The notes beneath the pieces were generated by a model. The model did not search any database. It was not told the origin of the DNA and saw only the letters and a program-made list of their open reading frames with translations. A stretch of 57,288 bases of DNA from CAYJBH01 sp964370765. Lineage in GTDB: Bacteria > Bacillota > Clostridia > Oscillospirales > Ruminococcaceae. The stretch spans positions 1-57,288 of the forward strand of contig CAYJKW010000007.1 in the NCBI GenBank assembly GCA_964370765.1, read 5' to 3'. The position numbers and the translations under genes are program-made. Shown here in pieces: positions 49,994-57,288 of the stretch. Each line of letters opens with the position of its first letter. Position 1 is the stretch's first letter.

Positions 49994-50977
49994 ATGAAAA
50001 TTGCTTTTTTTGATACAAAAACATATGACCTACAATATTTCGAAAAATATGCAAAAGAATATGGGCATGAAATTACCTTTTTAGAAGCCAAATTAACATC
50101 ACATACAGCACAGCTTGCGGGTGGACATGGCGCTGTTTGTGCCTTTGTCAATGCAAATATTGATAACGAAGTGTTAAAGGCCATAAAAGATAACGGCGTA
50201 CAATTGCTTTTGATGCGCTGTGCAGGCTATAATAATGTAGATTTAAAGTCGGCTGCTGAGGTGTGAGTTAAAGTAATGCGTGTACCGGAGTATTCTCCAC
50301 AAGCAGTTGCAGAACATGCGATTGCACTTGCAATGGCTGCAAACCGGCGAGTACATAAAGCGTACAATAGGGTGCGTGAAAATGACTTTAGTCTACAAGG
50401 TTTGGTAGGACTTGATTTTTACGGCAAGACTGCCGGAATTATCGGCACCGGCAAGATAGGCGCTGCCATGATAAATATCTGCAATGGCTTTGGTATGAAT
50501 GTTATTGCCTACGATATGTATCCAAATAAAAACCTTGATGTTAATTATGTTGATCTTGATTTTTTACTTAGTACCTCTGATCTAATATCGTTACACTGTC
50601 CGTTGTTTGAAAATACGCGCTACATTGTAAATGCTAATTCTATATCTAAGATGAAGGATGGAGTAATTCTTGTCAATACTTCGCGCGGGGGGCTAATTAA
50701 TACTAACGATTTAATAGATGGTATAAAGGCTCAAAAGTTTCATGCTGTCGCTTTAGATGTTTACGAAGAGGAGTCGTCATTTGTTTTTGATGATTACTCA
50801 AACGATATTTTAAACACAACGACAGTAGCAAGGCTTTTATCATTCCCAAATGTTATCTTAACGTCACATCAAGGGTTTTTAACAGATACAGCACTAATAA
50901 CTATAGCCAACGTTACAATGCAAAATGCAAAGGATTTTGAAAACGGACTCGACTCTCCAAATGAGGTGAGAGAATAA
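49994..50977 (+). pseudogene. D-2-hydroxyacid (D-lactate) dehydrogenase interrupted by an in-frame TGA
   Basis: Both halves lie in one frame, separated only by TGA at 50264-50266. The first 90 codons carry F-F-D-T-K-x-Y-D and M-R-C-A-G-Y-N-N-V-D-L; the second part carries V-M-R-V-P-E-Y-S-P-Q-A-V-A-E-H, the NAD site G-I-I-G-T-G-K-I-G, V-N-T-S-R-G-G with the catalytic Arg and T-S-H-Q-G-F with the catalytic His. The TGA stands where the family has Gly in E-Y-G-I-K-V, so one change from GGA to TGA explains it. Complete length would be about 327 residues, normal for the family. Recent inactivation or a sequencing error are the simplest readings. The intact enzyme reduces pyruvate to D-lactate with NADH. 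Confidence 0.8.
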
Positions 50978-51102
50978 CAGCAGCAGCTTGAAAATATCGT
51001 TTTGCGCCGATTCGTAATCTGCATTTTCTTAGGTATTATATAACTGGATAAAATTTTTTGTATAATAGATATTCAATAAAAATTAATAAGGGGTGTATCA
51101 AA

Positions 51103-52275
51103 ATGAAAATTATTATAAAAATTGTCTTAATTATACTATATGCAACCTTGTTAGTGGCTTGTTCTACCGTAAGTTCCACCTCGCAAAGTACAGGCTCACA
51201 AAGTACAGCTACATCACCTAGCCTAAATAGTTCATCATCAAACACAGTAGTTTCAGATAACAACGACATAAGCGAAGTGCAAAATCAAGTTTTGAGTAGC
51301 CCTATTGATTTAAATATATCGGCTGAAGAATTTTTCACAAGCTATGATTATAAAGACATTGTGGAAACTTCCACTGAAATAGTAGTGGTATATTCTTTGA
51401 ATGATGAGAGTATTATTATAGATTATTTTGATAAATTCACCGGAAAGATAAACAAAACCGAAACCATTTCAGCTGTTTTAGTTGAGAACAGCTTAGAATA
51501 TAATAGAATTTCGGATACAGTTCAGCTGAAAGCAATTGATGGTGATAGCTACTACATTCACACTTTAGGTGTTAATGTGGACACGCTTGTGGATGAATTA
51601 GCCACTAAGCTAGGTGGTGGACATGCTGATTCTTTTGATGGAACGCCAAATAACCCAAGCAATGCTTGGTGGGTAATTTCAAATAATGATGGGATTTATA
51701 TTAACCCTGTTGGAGATAATCCGGCCGATAAGATATTTATTTCGAATGATATTATATTAGATCATCCCGAGCTTACCTTTACCTATGAGGGTGCTGTCCC
51801 GCCATATTTTGATGATGTTAGGCTTGTTAATGATGGCTCTGTTTTAGTTAGTACCGTGGTCAATCAGATGTCACAAAGTGGAAATATTGCCCTTTATATT
51901 TATAATATAAAGACTGGTGAAGACCAGTTTTATACCGATGTATTTTCGGCCATGATTGCATCTGTTGATTATTTTAATGAGCATACCGTTATAACACGAG
52001 GTTATGATTTTGCAACTTTTTTTGAACTCGATGATAACGAGATAAGCATTATCGAAACACCTGAGTTTACTTTTTACTACACCTACAACTATGAGGATTT
52101 CTTTAGGCTAGAGGGTGAGGCTAACAAAAGGTTTATTAGTCATTTTAATATTGCCGATGAAAGCAATAACATAGTTGAAAGGTTTGGCAACGGGAATCTC
52201 TATATTCTTGATGTTACTGAGAATTATGTGTTTGTTGTTTTTGACAGCTTTAAATGTTTGGCTATTCCATATTGA
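51103..52275 (+). CDS. Lipoprotein of unknown function (paralogue of 55543-56778)
   Basis: 390 residues from ATG 51103, which has AAGGGGTG seven bases upstream. A lipoprotein signal peptide ends in the lipobox L-L-V-A-C (Cys near residue 19), then a Ser/Thr-rich linker. The mature part is beta-rich, perhaps a propeller. It shares Y-F-D-D-V-R-L-V-N-D-G-S-V-L-V-S-T and T-G-E-D-Q-F-Y-T-D-V-F with the lipoprotein at the window end. It would sit on the outer face of the membrane. Function unknown. A TATAAT lies at 51061-51066, without a clear -35. Confidence 0.75.
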   Translation: MKIIIKIVLIILYATLLVACSTVSSTSQSTGSQSTATSPSLNSSSSNTVVSDNNDISEVQNQVLSSPIDLNISAEEFFTSYDYKDIVETSTEIVVVYSLNDESIIIDYFDKFTGKINKTETISAVLVENSLEYNRISDTVQLKAIDGDSYYIHTLGVNVDTLVDELATKLGGGHADSFDGTPNNPSNAWWVISNNDGIYINPVGDNPADKIFISNDIILDHPELTFTYEGAVPPYFDDVRLVNDGSVLVSTVVNQMSQSGNIALYIYNIKTGEDQFYTDVFSAMIASVDYFNEHTVITRGYDFATFFELDDNEISIIETPEFTFYYTYNYEDFFRLEGEANKRFISHFNIADESNNIVERFGNGNLYILDVTENYVFVVFDSFKCLAIPY

Positions 52276-52294
52276 TAAAATGGGTTGTGCAAAC

Positions 52295-52339
52295 TTGTGC
52301 GCAATAACTTGGTTTGACATCGTGTTATATTGCGCACAA
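52295..52339. terminator. Hairpin between convergent lipoprotein and lgt-like genes
   Basis: TTGTGCGCAAT (52295-52305) pairs perfectly with ATTGCGCACAA (52329-52339). It lies past both stops and can serve both genes; no long T run follows. Confidence 0.6.
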
Positions 52340-52363
52340 AATTGCTGCAAATCCAATATTCCA

Positions 52364-53170
52364 TTATTCGTTTTGGGTGGGTTTGTCAAGTGGTGTTTTT
52401 GTTTTGCGCTTTAGATACCAGATGCCTATAATAACTGCAAGTGCAAGAGATATCCATTGGCTTAGAGATAGATATAAAATATCCCGTTGCACATCTGCGC
52501 GTAAAAACTCTAAAACAAATCTAAATAGTGCGTACGAAAAAACAAGTAAAGGAATGCCTAGATATGCATTTTGTTCCTTTTGCTTTCTTCCTAAAACTAT
52601 TAATACGATGCACATTACAAGCCCAAAGGCGGCCTCTGCCAGCTGGGTGGGAAACAACGCAACACCTATCGGCGCTAAACTTGCAGAATGTGTAAAGGTG
52701 TTGCCAAAAGCAAAAGGCACACCATAACAGCAGCCTGCACTAAAGCAACCCAACCTTATAAACATAATAAATAAAGCTGCAAATGGGGCAAAAATACCGG
52801 ATATCTTTTTAAGCGGTATCTTAAAAATTTTACAGTATATAACACAAACCAAAATTACTGCCAACATACCGCCATAAAACATATTTCTGCCGTAATATTG
52901 TTCAAGGCTACGCATAGGCTCACTAAAAATCACCATGATGCCTTCGTCTGAGCTTAAGACATTAGCAATAAAGCCCATTATTTTACTGCCATAAATTACA
53001 GCTACTATAAATAGCCCATACAAGATTATAAAACTTATCGTATTAATCCTGCCCACAACACCGCTACGATTGTAGAAAAAGCTTGCAATAAATACTATCG
53101 CAAAACCTAACCACCAAAAAAATGAATAGCTATATATAGTATATCCAAACAACTCAATCATCGGTAGCAT
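52364..53170 (-). CDS. lgt: Prolipoprotein diacylglyceryl transferase family protein
   Basis: 268 residues, about seven membrane segments, ATG with AGGAGG five bases upstream. Lgt-type features: an N-terminal Y-S-F-F-W-W-L-G-F helix, N-M-F-Y-G-G-M-L, R-L-G-C-F-S-A-G-C-C-Y-G and, near the end, F-V-L-E-F-L-R-A-D. Lgt moves diacylglycerol from phosphatidylglycerol to the lipobox Cys of prolipoproteins. In the motif that reads F-H-G-G in E. coli Lgt the His is Tyr here, as in a divergent branch of the family, so this may be a second, Lgt-like enzyme instead of the housekeeping one. It faces a lipoprotein gene. Confidence 0.8.
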   Translation of the reverse strand: MLPMIELFGYTIYSYSFFWWLGFAIVFIASFFYNRSGVVGRINTISFIILYGLFIVAVIYGSKIMGFIANVLSSDEGIMVIFSEPMRSLEQYYGRNMFYGGMLAVILVCVIYCKIFKIPLKKISGIFAPFAALFIMFIRLGCFSAGCCYGVPFAFGNTFTHSASLAPIGVALFPTQLAEAAFGLVMCIVLIVLGRKQKEQNAYLGIPLLVFSYALFRFVLEFLRADVQRDILYLSLSQWISLALAVIIGIWYLKRKTKTPLDKPTQNE

Positions 53171-53561
53171 AGTGTCCTCCTGTTAAGCTTAATCGCCTAT
53201 AAATAAATTAGCCCCACCTTGACTATGGTTATATAGTAGCATTACCATAATATCAACAGCTAGTTTTCATAGCCCGCATTTCGTGTAGGTATTATTACCT
53301 TACCGTCCAATACTGGGGTCGGCGTATAAAAGTGGATGACTAATATTGCAAGCATTACATCCTTGTTTAAATAAAGCACATTTGGGGTGTCGATATTGGT
53401 GCCTTATATTATATATCCTTTTAATTTTAACAAAATAACAAATATATTGCAAGTTTTTAGAAACAATTCATTAATTTACTGTGGCTTCAAAATATTTGAC
53501 AATTTAAATTATGGTGTGTATAATTTTGCAGGTGTGATATAAAAATGGAGAAATTTATATA
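53171..53561. other. Intergenic region before the cardiolipin synthase gene
   Basis: 391 bp between divergent genes. Apart from the rightward promoter at 53496-53524 nothing recognisable is present. Confidence 0.6.
53496..53524 (+). promoter_or_regulatory. Consensus promoter of the cardiolipin synthase gene
   Basis: TTGACA (53496-53501) and TATAAT (53519-53524) with a 17-bp spacer, a perfect consensus. The leader would be about 31 nt and includes GGAG (53546-53549). Confidence 0.85.
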
Positions 53562-55085
53562 ATGAATAAAACTGTTTTTCTACGCATGGCATTGATAGCT
53601 TCAACCCTTATTTTACAGGTGGCTTTTTGGGTTGCTTTAGTGTTTGTGCTTGGTAGTTTTGTAGACCTGTTGGTAGTAATATTACTTATTATAAATGTTG
53701 TTGTAACCCTTAACATATTAATAAAAGACACATATCCCGAGATAAAAATACCTTGGATTATAATTCTTAATGCAGTGCCTTTAGTTGGTGCGGTAGTGTA
53801 TGTGATATATGGAAAACAGAGTATAAGCAAAAAGCGAAGAGCTTTTCTAAAAAAGATCGATATTGAACAGGCAAAAGGACTGGAGGCAGTAAACAGATTA
53901 AATCCACAGTTTTTTACCGCAAACCCAAATGTAATGCGTCAATCGGAATACATTAGGCGTGTTGCAAACGCCCCTGCCTACAGTAATACCGAGATTGAAT
54001 ATTTTCCTGTTGGTGAAGATAAATGGAAAGCGATGTTAAGGGAGCTTAAAACTGCCAAAAAGTTTATATTTATGGAGTATTTCATAATTGAACAAGGCAT
54101 GATGTGGAACGAGATAGAAAAGGTTTTGATAGAAAAGGCAGGACAAGGTGTAGATGTAAGGCTTATGTATGACGATTTAGGCTGCATGACAACCCTACCA
54201 ATTGGCTTTTCAAAAAGATTGCGTAGTCATAAAATTGATTGCCGAGCCTTTAACAGATTCTTTAATCTCTTTAATGCAAAATTCAACAATCGCGACCATA
54301 GAAAAATCTGCGTTATAGATGGAAATATCGGCTTTGTGGGCGGTGTAAATCTTGCCGATGAATATATAAACCAAAAGATGAAGTTTGGCCACTGGAAAGA
54401 CACAGCGGTTGTACTAAAAGGGGAAGCTGTTTATAATTTAACGGTGATGTTCCTTTCAATGTGGAGTTCGATGACAGAAAAGATTGAGGACTACACTAGA
54501 TATGCACCCACTCAAATCTACAAGGTTGACGGAGTTATTCAACCATACGCCGATACACCCCTTGACGAGGATGCTGTAGGTGAAAACGTTTATATGAGTA
54601 TGTTGAACTGTGCTAAAAATTATGTCTACATTACCACACCATATCTTATTATTTCAAGGGAGATGATGGTATCGTTAATGACGGCAGCAAAGTCAGGCAT
54701 TGATGTTAGATTAATGTTACCGGGAATACCAGATAAAAAAATGATTTTCTTTTTATCACGCTCCTACTACAATTCATTGTTAAAGGCAGGTGTTAAGATT
54801 TATGAATATACCCCGGGGTTTGTGCATGCAAAGATGTTCGTTTGCGATGATGAAACGGCGGTAATCGGTACCATTAACATGGATTACAGAAGTTTAGCGC
54901 TACATTACGAATGTGGTGCATTTATTTATAAATCCTCTGCTGTGATGAAGATAAAAGGCGATTTTTTGAAAACTCAAAATAGCTGTAAAGAAATTACGAT
55001 AAAAAACCATCCTTATCAAGGTCGATTGCGGTTTATACAAAAGGTCGGTCTTGCGATTCTTCGTACATTTTCACCGCTACTATAG
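53562..55085 (+). CDS. cls: Cardiolipin synthase (phospholipase D family)
   Basis: 507 residues. Two N-terminal membrane segments (about 8-30 and 35-50; a third near 65-85) precede two HKD motifs: H-R-K-I-C-V-I-D (246-253) followed by G-F-V-G-G, and H-A-K-M-F-V-C-D (422-429) followed by I-G-T-I-N-M-D-Y-R-S. Length and layout match Firmicute Cls. It joins two phosphatidylglycerol molecules into cardiolipin and glycerol at the membrane. It is a single gene with its own consensus promoter. Confidence 0.93.
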   Translation: MNKTVFLRMALIASTLILQVAFWVALVFVLGSFVDLLVVILLIINVVVTLNILIKDTYPEIKIPWIIILNAVPLVGAVVYVIYGKQSISKKRRAFLKKIDIEQAKGLEAVNRLNPQFFTANPNVMRQSEYIRRVANAPAYSNTEIEYFPVGEDKWKAMLRELKTAKKFIFMEYFIIEQGMMWNEIEKVLIEKAGQGVDVRLMYDDLGCMTTLPIGFSKRLRSHKIDCRAFNRFFNLFNAKFNNRDHRKICVIDGNIGFVGGVNLADEYINQKMKFGHWKDTAVVLKGEAVYNLTVMFLSMWSSMTEKIEDYTRYAPTQIYKVDGVIQPYADTPLDEDAVGENVYMSMLNCAKNYVYITTPYLIISREMMVSLMTAAKSGIDVRLMLPGIPDKKMIFFLSRSYYNSLLKAGVKIYEYTPGFVHAKMFVCDDETAVIGTINMDYRSLALHYECGAFIYKSSAVMKIKGDFLKTQNSCKEITIKNHPYQGRLRFIQKVGLAILRTFSPLL

Positions 55086-55154
55086 TCGTTCAGTATTTTG
55101 CATTTGTATTATTAGTGTGTATCTCTTGCAGTAGGTAGCAAAACAACAACACAC

Positions 55155-55178
55155 AAGCCCTAAACGGCTTTTATTTTT
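55155..55178 (+). terminator. Weak terminator after cls
   Basis: AAGCC (55155-55159) and GGCTT (55166-55170), loop CTAAAC, then TTATTTTTT. The stem is short but the T run is good. Confidence 0.5.
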
Positions 55179-55230
55179 TGGTTAGTATTAGCTAAAACTT
55201 GCATATTTTTTAAGCTTTACACAAATTAAT

Positions 55231-55260
55231 AGCGTGGCGAAGTTTATGCTCCGCCACGCT
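55231..55260. other. GC-rich hairpin
   Basis: AGCGTGGCG (55231-55239) and CGCCACGCT (55252-55260) with a 12-nt loop and no T run. It lies between two terminators in a 457-bp gap (55086-55542) that holds no gene. Confidence 0.5.
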
Positions 55261-55293
55261 GGTTCGCAATCCACCTTCTCTCCACGGGCTAAC

Positions 55294-55324
55294 AAAACAC
55301 ACAGTCCACTGGACTGTGTGTTTT
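55294..55324. terminator. Bidirectional terminator between cls and the leftward lipoprotein gene
   Basis: AAAACACACAGTCC (55294-55307) and GGACTGTGTGTTTT (55311-55324), a 14-bp perfect stem with a three-base loop. It has the same core as the terminators at 329-358 and 1523-1559. Confidence 0.75.
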
Positions 55325-55329
55325 AAATT

Positions 55330-55492
55330 GTCTTTTACGGTCGAAAGAGCTGTCACGAAAAACATACGATGGATTCAAACGTCAGGTGCGAAGCACCGCC
55401 TCCCGCACCAAGGTGGTAGCGACAGGTTTGTGTCGTGAGGGCGTTTACAACCGAACAGCAAACCCGAGCGTGCCTTTGTGTGGAATAAACGG
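55330..55492 (+). repeat. Intergenic repeat, copy A
   Basis: About 160 bp resembling copy B at 56989-57150. The core 55410-55477 (from AAGGTGGTAGCGACAGG to GAGCGTGCCTTT) differs from copy B by about one base; the left part is more diverged. The right arm TGTCGTGAGGGC can pair poorly with the left part here. No convincing open frame. Confidence 0.7.
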
Positions 55493-55542
55493 CTGACAAA
55501 TATTACATTGAACAGTTCACATTTCAGACATGGTAAAGAGCC

Positions 55543-56778
55543 TCAGTTAGCAATATTTTCTCGCCACGGGGCAATATGTATTTTTCTTGCGCCATTTATA
55601 AAGTCTATTATAATCACATAGTTTTCCGTCATCTCAATCTGGTATAAATCCTCTGAATTCTTTATATACAATGGGTTGTTTGGGTCGCCTAAATGCACTA
55701 TGTTTTCATTTTCGACCTGAAGTAGATAGGCAAAGTTCTCATAATCGTACGATGCGTATGGCCAATAATCTACTGCGGGCAAATCACTTATTTCGTGTTC
55801 CCATGTTACTAGGCTAATCCTGTGTAAGTTTTCCACACCAATAACCCCTATTTCATGATCATTCATGTAGTCAAGCCCTCCGCCCATAACTTCAAACACA
55901 TCCGTAAACCAATGTTGCTCGCCTGTATATATATTTATTGCGAATACACCTACACTGCCTAATTGCCCACTTTCTGAAATAATAGTGGCCACCAAGACAG
56001 TGCCGTCATTCATCAGTCGTAAATCATCAAAATAAGCAGGTGCATCTAAGTTCATGATTGGTAATTCATCGCGATTTAGTATCTCCTCGGCAGAAACAGT
56101 GAACGGAAAAGCATCTACTGATACATGCGGGGATGCAGTGATTCCCTCACGGGTAGATGTGAAACTCCAACCACCCACTTCCCATGGATACATCGAGCTT
56201 GTCCAGGAGATTATCTCGTAATCGTTTGAGTCATTAATAGACCTTGATGAGGTTGATAAATATTCTATTGCCGGGTCAAATACGTTTAAATACATTTGGT
56301 AGTCGCCCACAATAAAGGCAACACTCCCTTCAATGCTGCTCGCTATTCGCAGTGTTTTACCTGTGTATGTTTCTGCATAGTGCGCATGATACAAGCTCTT
56401 ACCGCTCGCCGCATCGAAAAGCTCTATCCATGAGCCTGTGTAATTTCCTCTTAAATTGGCCGCCATCACAATTCTACCGTTATGCTCTAAAAAGTCCGTG
56501 TCTGAAACATTGAGAACCATCGCAGCATCAGCAAATTTTAACTCAACAACGTTATTATTATCATCCGCAGGCGGTTCTACACTTGATGTTGACTGGCCAT
56601 TTATCTCACGCGGCTCGTTGTTTGGCGGATTAGATGCACTGACAACCGTTTGCGCACCATCTGTTGCTCTTTCTTGATGTGAGCTATCGTCAAGGGTGTT
56701 TTCCACATTTTGTGCGCACGAAGATAAAACCAATACAGCAACAAGTAGCATAGTTTTTATACTTATTTTTTTAACCAT
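55543..56778 (-). CDS. Lipoprotein of unknown function (paralogue of 51103-52275)
   Basis: 411 residues, ATG behind AAAAGGAG. The signal peptide ends in a lipobox L-S-S-C (Cys about residue 21), then a Ser/Asn-rich linker. The mature domain is beta-rich with Trp-rich segments, and shares Y-F-D-D-L-R-L-M-N-D-G-T-V-L-V-A-T and T-G-E-Q-H-W-F-T-D-V-F with the other lipoprotein. No known family recognised. Confidence 0.75.
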   Translation of the reverse strand: MVKKISIKTMLLVAVLVLSSCAQNVENTLDDSSHQERATDGAQTVVSASNPPNNEPREINGQSTSSVEPPADDNNNVVELKFADAAMVLNVSDTDFLEHNGRIVMAANLRGNYTGSWIELFDAASGKSLYHAHYAETYTGKTLRIASSIEGSVAFIVGDYQMYLNVFDPAIEYLSTSSRSINDSNDYEIISWTSSMYPWEVGGWSFTSTREGITASPHVSVDAFPFTVSAEEILNRDELPIMNLDAPAYFDDLRLMNDGTVLVATIISESGQLGSVGVFAINIYTGEQHWFTDVFEVMGGGLDYMNDHEIGVIGVENLHRISLVTWEHEISDLPAVDYWPYASYDYENFAYLLQVENENIVHLGDPNNPLYIKNSEDLYQIEMTENYVIIIDFINGARKIHIAPWRENIAN

Positions 56779-56804
56779 GTTTCCATTCTCCTTTTCTTGT
56801 TTGT

Positions 56805-56813
56805 ATTATAGCA
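56805..56813 (-). promoter_or_regulatory. Extended -10 promoter of the leftward lipoprotein gene
   Basis: On the minus strand the sequence reads TGCTATAAT, an extended -10 (TGN-TATAAT). It needs no good -35, and none is seen at 17 bp. Confidence 0.5.
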
Positions 56814-56938
56814 TAACTGTTATGACAAAGCCATTTTCCAAATAAAAAAGTTTATATAATACTACTTTGGTTGGAGCGCTGTTATAGGAACCACTCGAAA
56901 ATACACATAAACATAAAAAAGGCACCACGCTTCACTCG

Positions 56939-56974
56939 ATGCCCGATTGGGTGCAGCGTGCCCAATCGGGGCAT
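56939..56974. other. GC-rich hairpin next to repeat copy B
   Basis: ATGCCCGATTGGG (56939-56951) pairs with CCCAATCGG-G-GCAT (56961-56974), with one bulged G. Function unclear; copy B of the repeat starts 15 bp later. Confidence 0.5.
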
Positions 56975-56988
56975 GCTATCACATTGCT

Positions 56989-57150
56989 GTCTTTTACGGT
57001 CGAAATGGCCCTCACGACAATTAGCTGGGGGATTCGAACGTCGGATGCGAAGCACCGTCTCCCCACACAAAGGTGGTAGCGACAGGTTTGTGTCGTGAGG
57101 GCGTTTACAACCGAACAACAAACCCGAGCGTGCCTTTGGGCGGAATAACG
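56989..57150 (+). repeat. Intergenic repeat, copy B
   Basis: Partner of copy A. Here the arms GCCCTCACGACA (57008-57019) and TGTCGTGAGGGC (57091-57102) are perfectly complementary and could close a hairpin over about 70 bp. Such a folded dispersed repeat could be a MITE-like element or a structured RNA. A GATTCGAAC string inside it recalls a tRNA T-loop, but no tRNA can be folded. Confidence 0.7.
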
Positions 57151-57180
57151 AGGAGCGACGGAACGGATGAGCGATATTTT

Positions 57181-57221
57181 TCAAAAAAAAAACGTCGCGA
57201 ACTTAAGTGAAGTCCGCGACG
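57181..57221 (-). terminator. Terminator of a leftward gene beyond the window
   Basis: CGTCGCGAACTT (57193-57204) and AAGTCCGCGACG (57210-57221) form a 12-bp stem with one G-T pair. On the minus strand it is followed by ten T, a strong rho-independent terminator. The gene it serves lies to the right of the window. Confidence 0.8.
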
Positions 57222-57288
57222 AGTGTATTGTGTAATCAAAACGGATATTTTGGTTTGTGCTCACAGGGAACGAACGACTAACTTCTGT

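Larger units (their letters stand above)
56779..57288. other. Gene-free right end of the window
   Basis: 510 bp with a leftward -10 (56805-56813), a hairpin (56939-56974), repeat copy B (56989-57150) and a leftward terminator (57181-57221). Nothing recognisable in 57222-57288. Confidence 0.6.

Noticed and set aside
50264..50266. Selenocysteine or other recoding of TGA in the dehydrogenase
   Set aside because: The family has Gly there, with no role for Sec, and no stem-loop of the needed kind was seen just downstream; a nonsense change is simpler.
57025..57065. tRNA fragment suggested by GATTCGAAC
   Set aside because: No acceptor stem, anticodon arm or D-arm can be folded around it; it is part of the intergenic repeat.

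Overview
The window is about 57 kb of AT-leaning DNA (roughly 40% GC by eye). Strong AGGAGG-type ribosome binding sites, many TTG and GTG starts, lipoprotein signal peptides and an lgt-like gene point to a low-GC Gram-positive, most likely a member of the Clostridia. A run of 10 N at 22926-22935 shows it is draft assembly. No tRNA, rRNA, CRISPR, insertion sequence, integrase, capsid or terminase gene was found.

Left flank (1-4140): the C-terminal end of a short-chain dehydrogenase; a leftward YdcF/SanA-type (DUF218) membrane protein; a leftward small protein that may have a YbjN/secretion-chaperone-like fold; and a rightward LuxR-type regulator. The regulator gene is bracketed by two copies, in opposite orientation, of a 17-bp sequence built on a CTRTACT-TT/AA-AGTAYAG dyad. 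The second copy abuts the -35 element of the promoter for the next operon, the position used by class II LuxR-type activators.

Core (4201-41126): one rightward, tightly packed operon for a contractile injection system (CIS), a headless phage-tail-like machine. Recognisable parts are a tail terminator (Pvc16/DUF4255), a PAAR-like spike tip (DUF4280), one sheath, two tube proteins, a tail-assembly protein with a probable -1 frameshift extension, a LysM tube/baseplate adaptor, separate gp27-like hub and gp5-like spike proteins, gp25, two gp6/Afp11-like baseplate proteins and a tail protein I/gp7-like protein. An Asn/Gln/Thr/His-rich 729-residue protein lies where a tape measure might be expected. 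Around these parts are proteins unusual for extracellular CIS: a 2106-residue exported protein with repeated chitobiase/hexosaminidase-C-like modules, a single-pass membrane protein, a four-TM receptor ending in a degenerate class III cyclase domain, a membrane-anchored MORN-repeat protein and two adjacent dynamin-like GTPases. Together they suggest a machine that works at, or is anchored to, the cell envelope of a Gram-positive cell.

Right of the core (41256-49689): a second AAA+ ATPase gene (rightward) and a convergent paralogue (leftward), both related to the AAA+ protein at the start of the core operon. The leftward ATPase shares an operon with a 1339-residue protein that carries a candidate permuted papain-like Cys/His centre; it is the best candidate for a delivered effector.

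Right flank (49690-57288): a D-2-hydroxyacid dehydrogenase gene broken by an in-frame TGA, two paralogous lipoproteins, an Lgt-family protein, a cardiolipin synthase and two copies of a roughly 160-bp intergenic repeat. These look like ordinary chromosomal genes.
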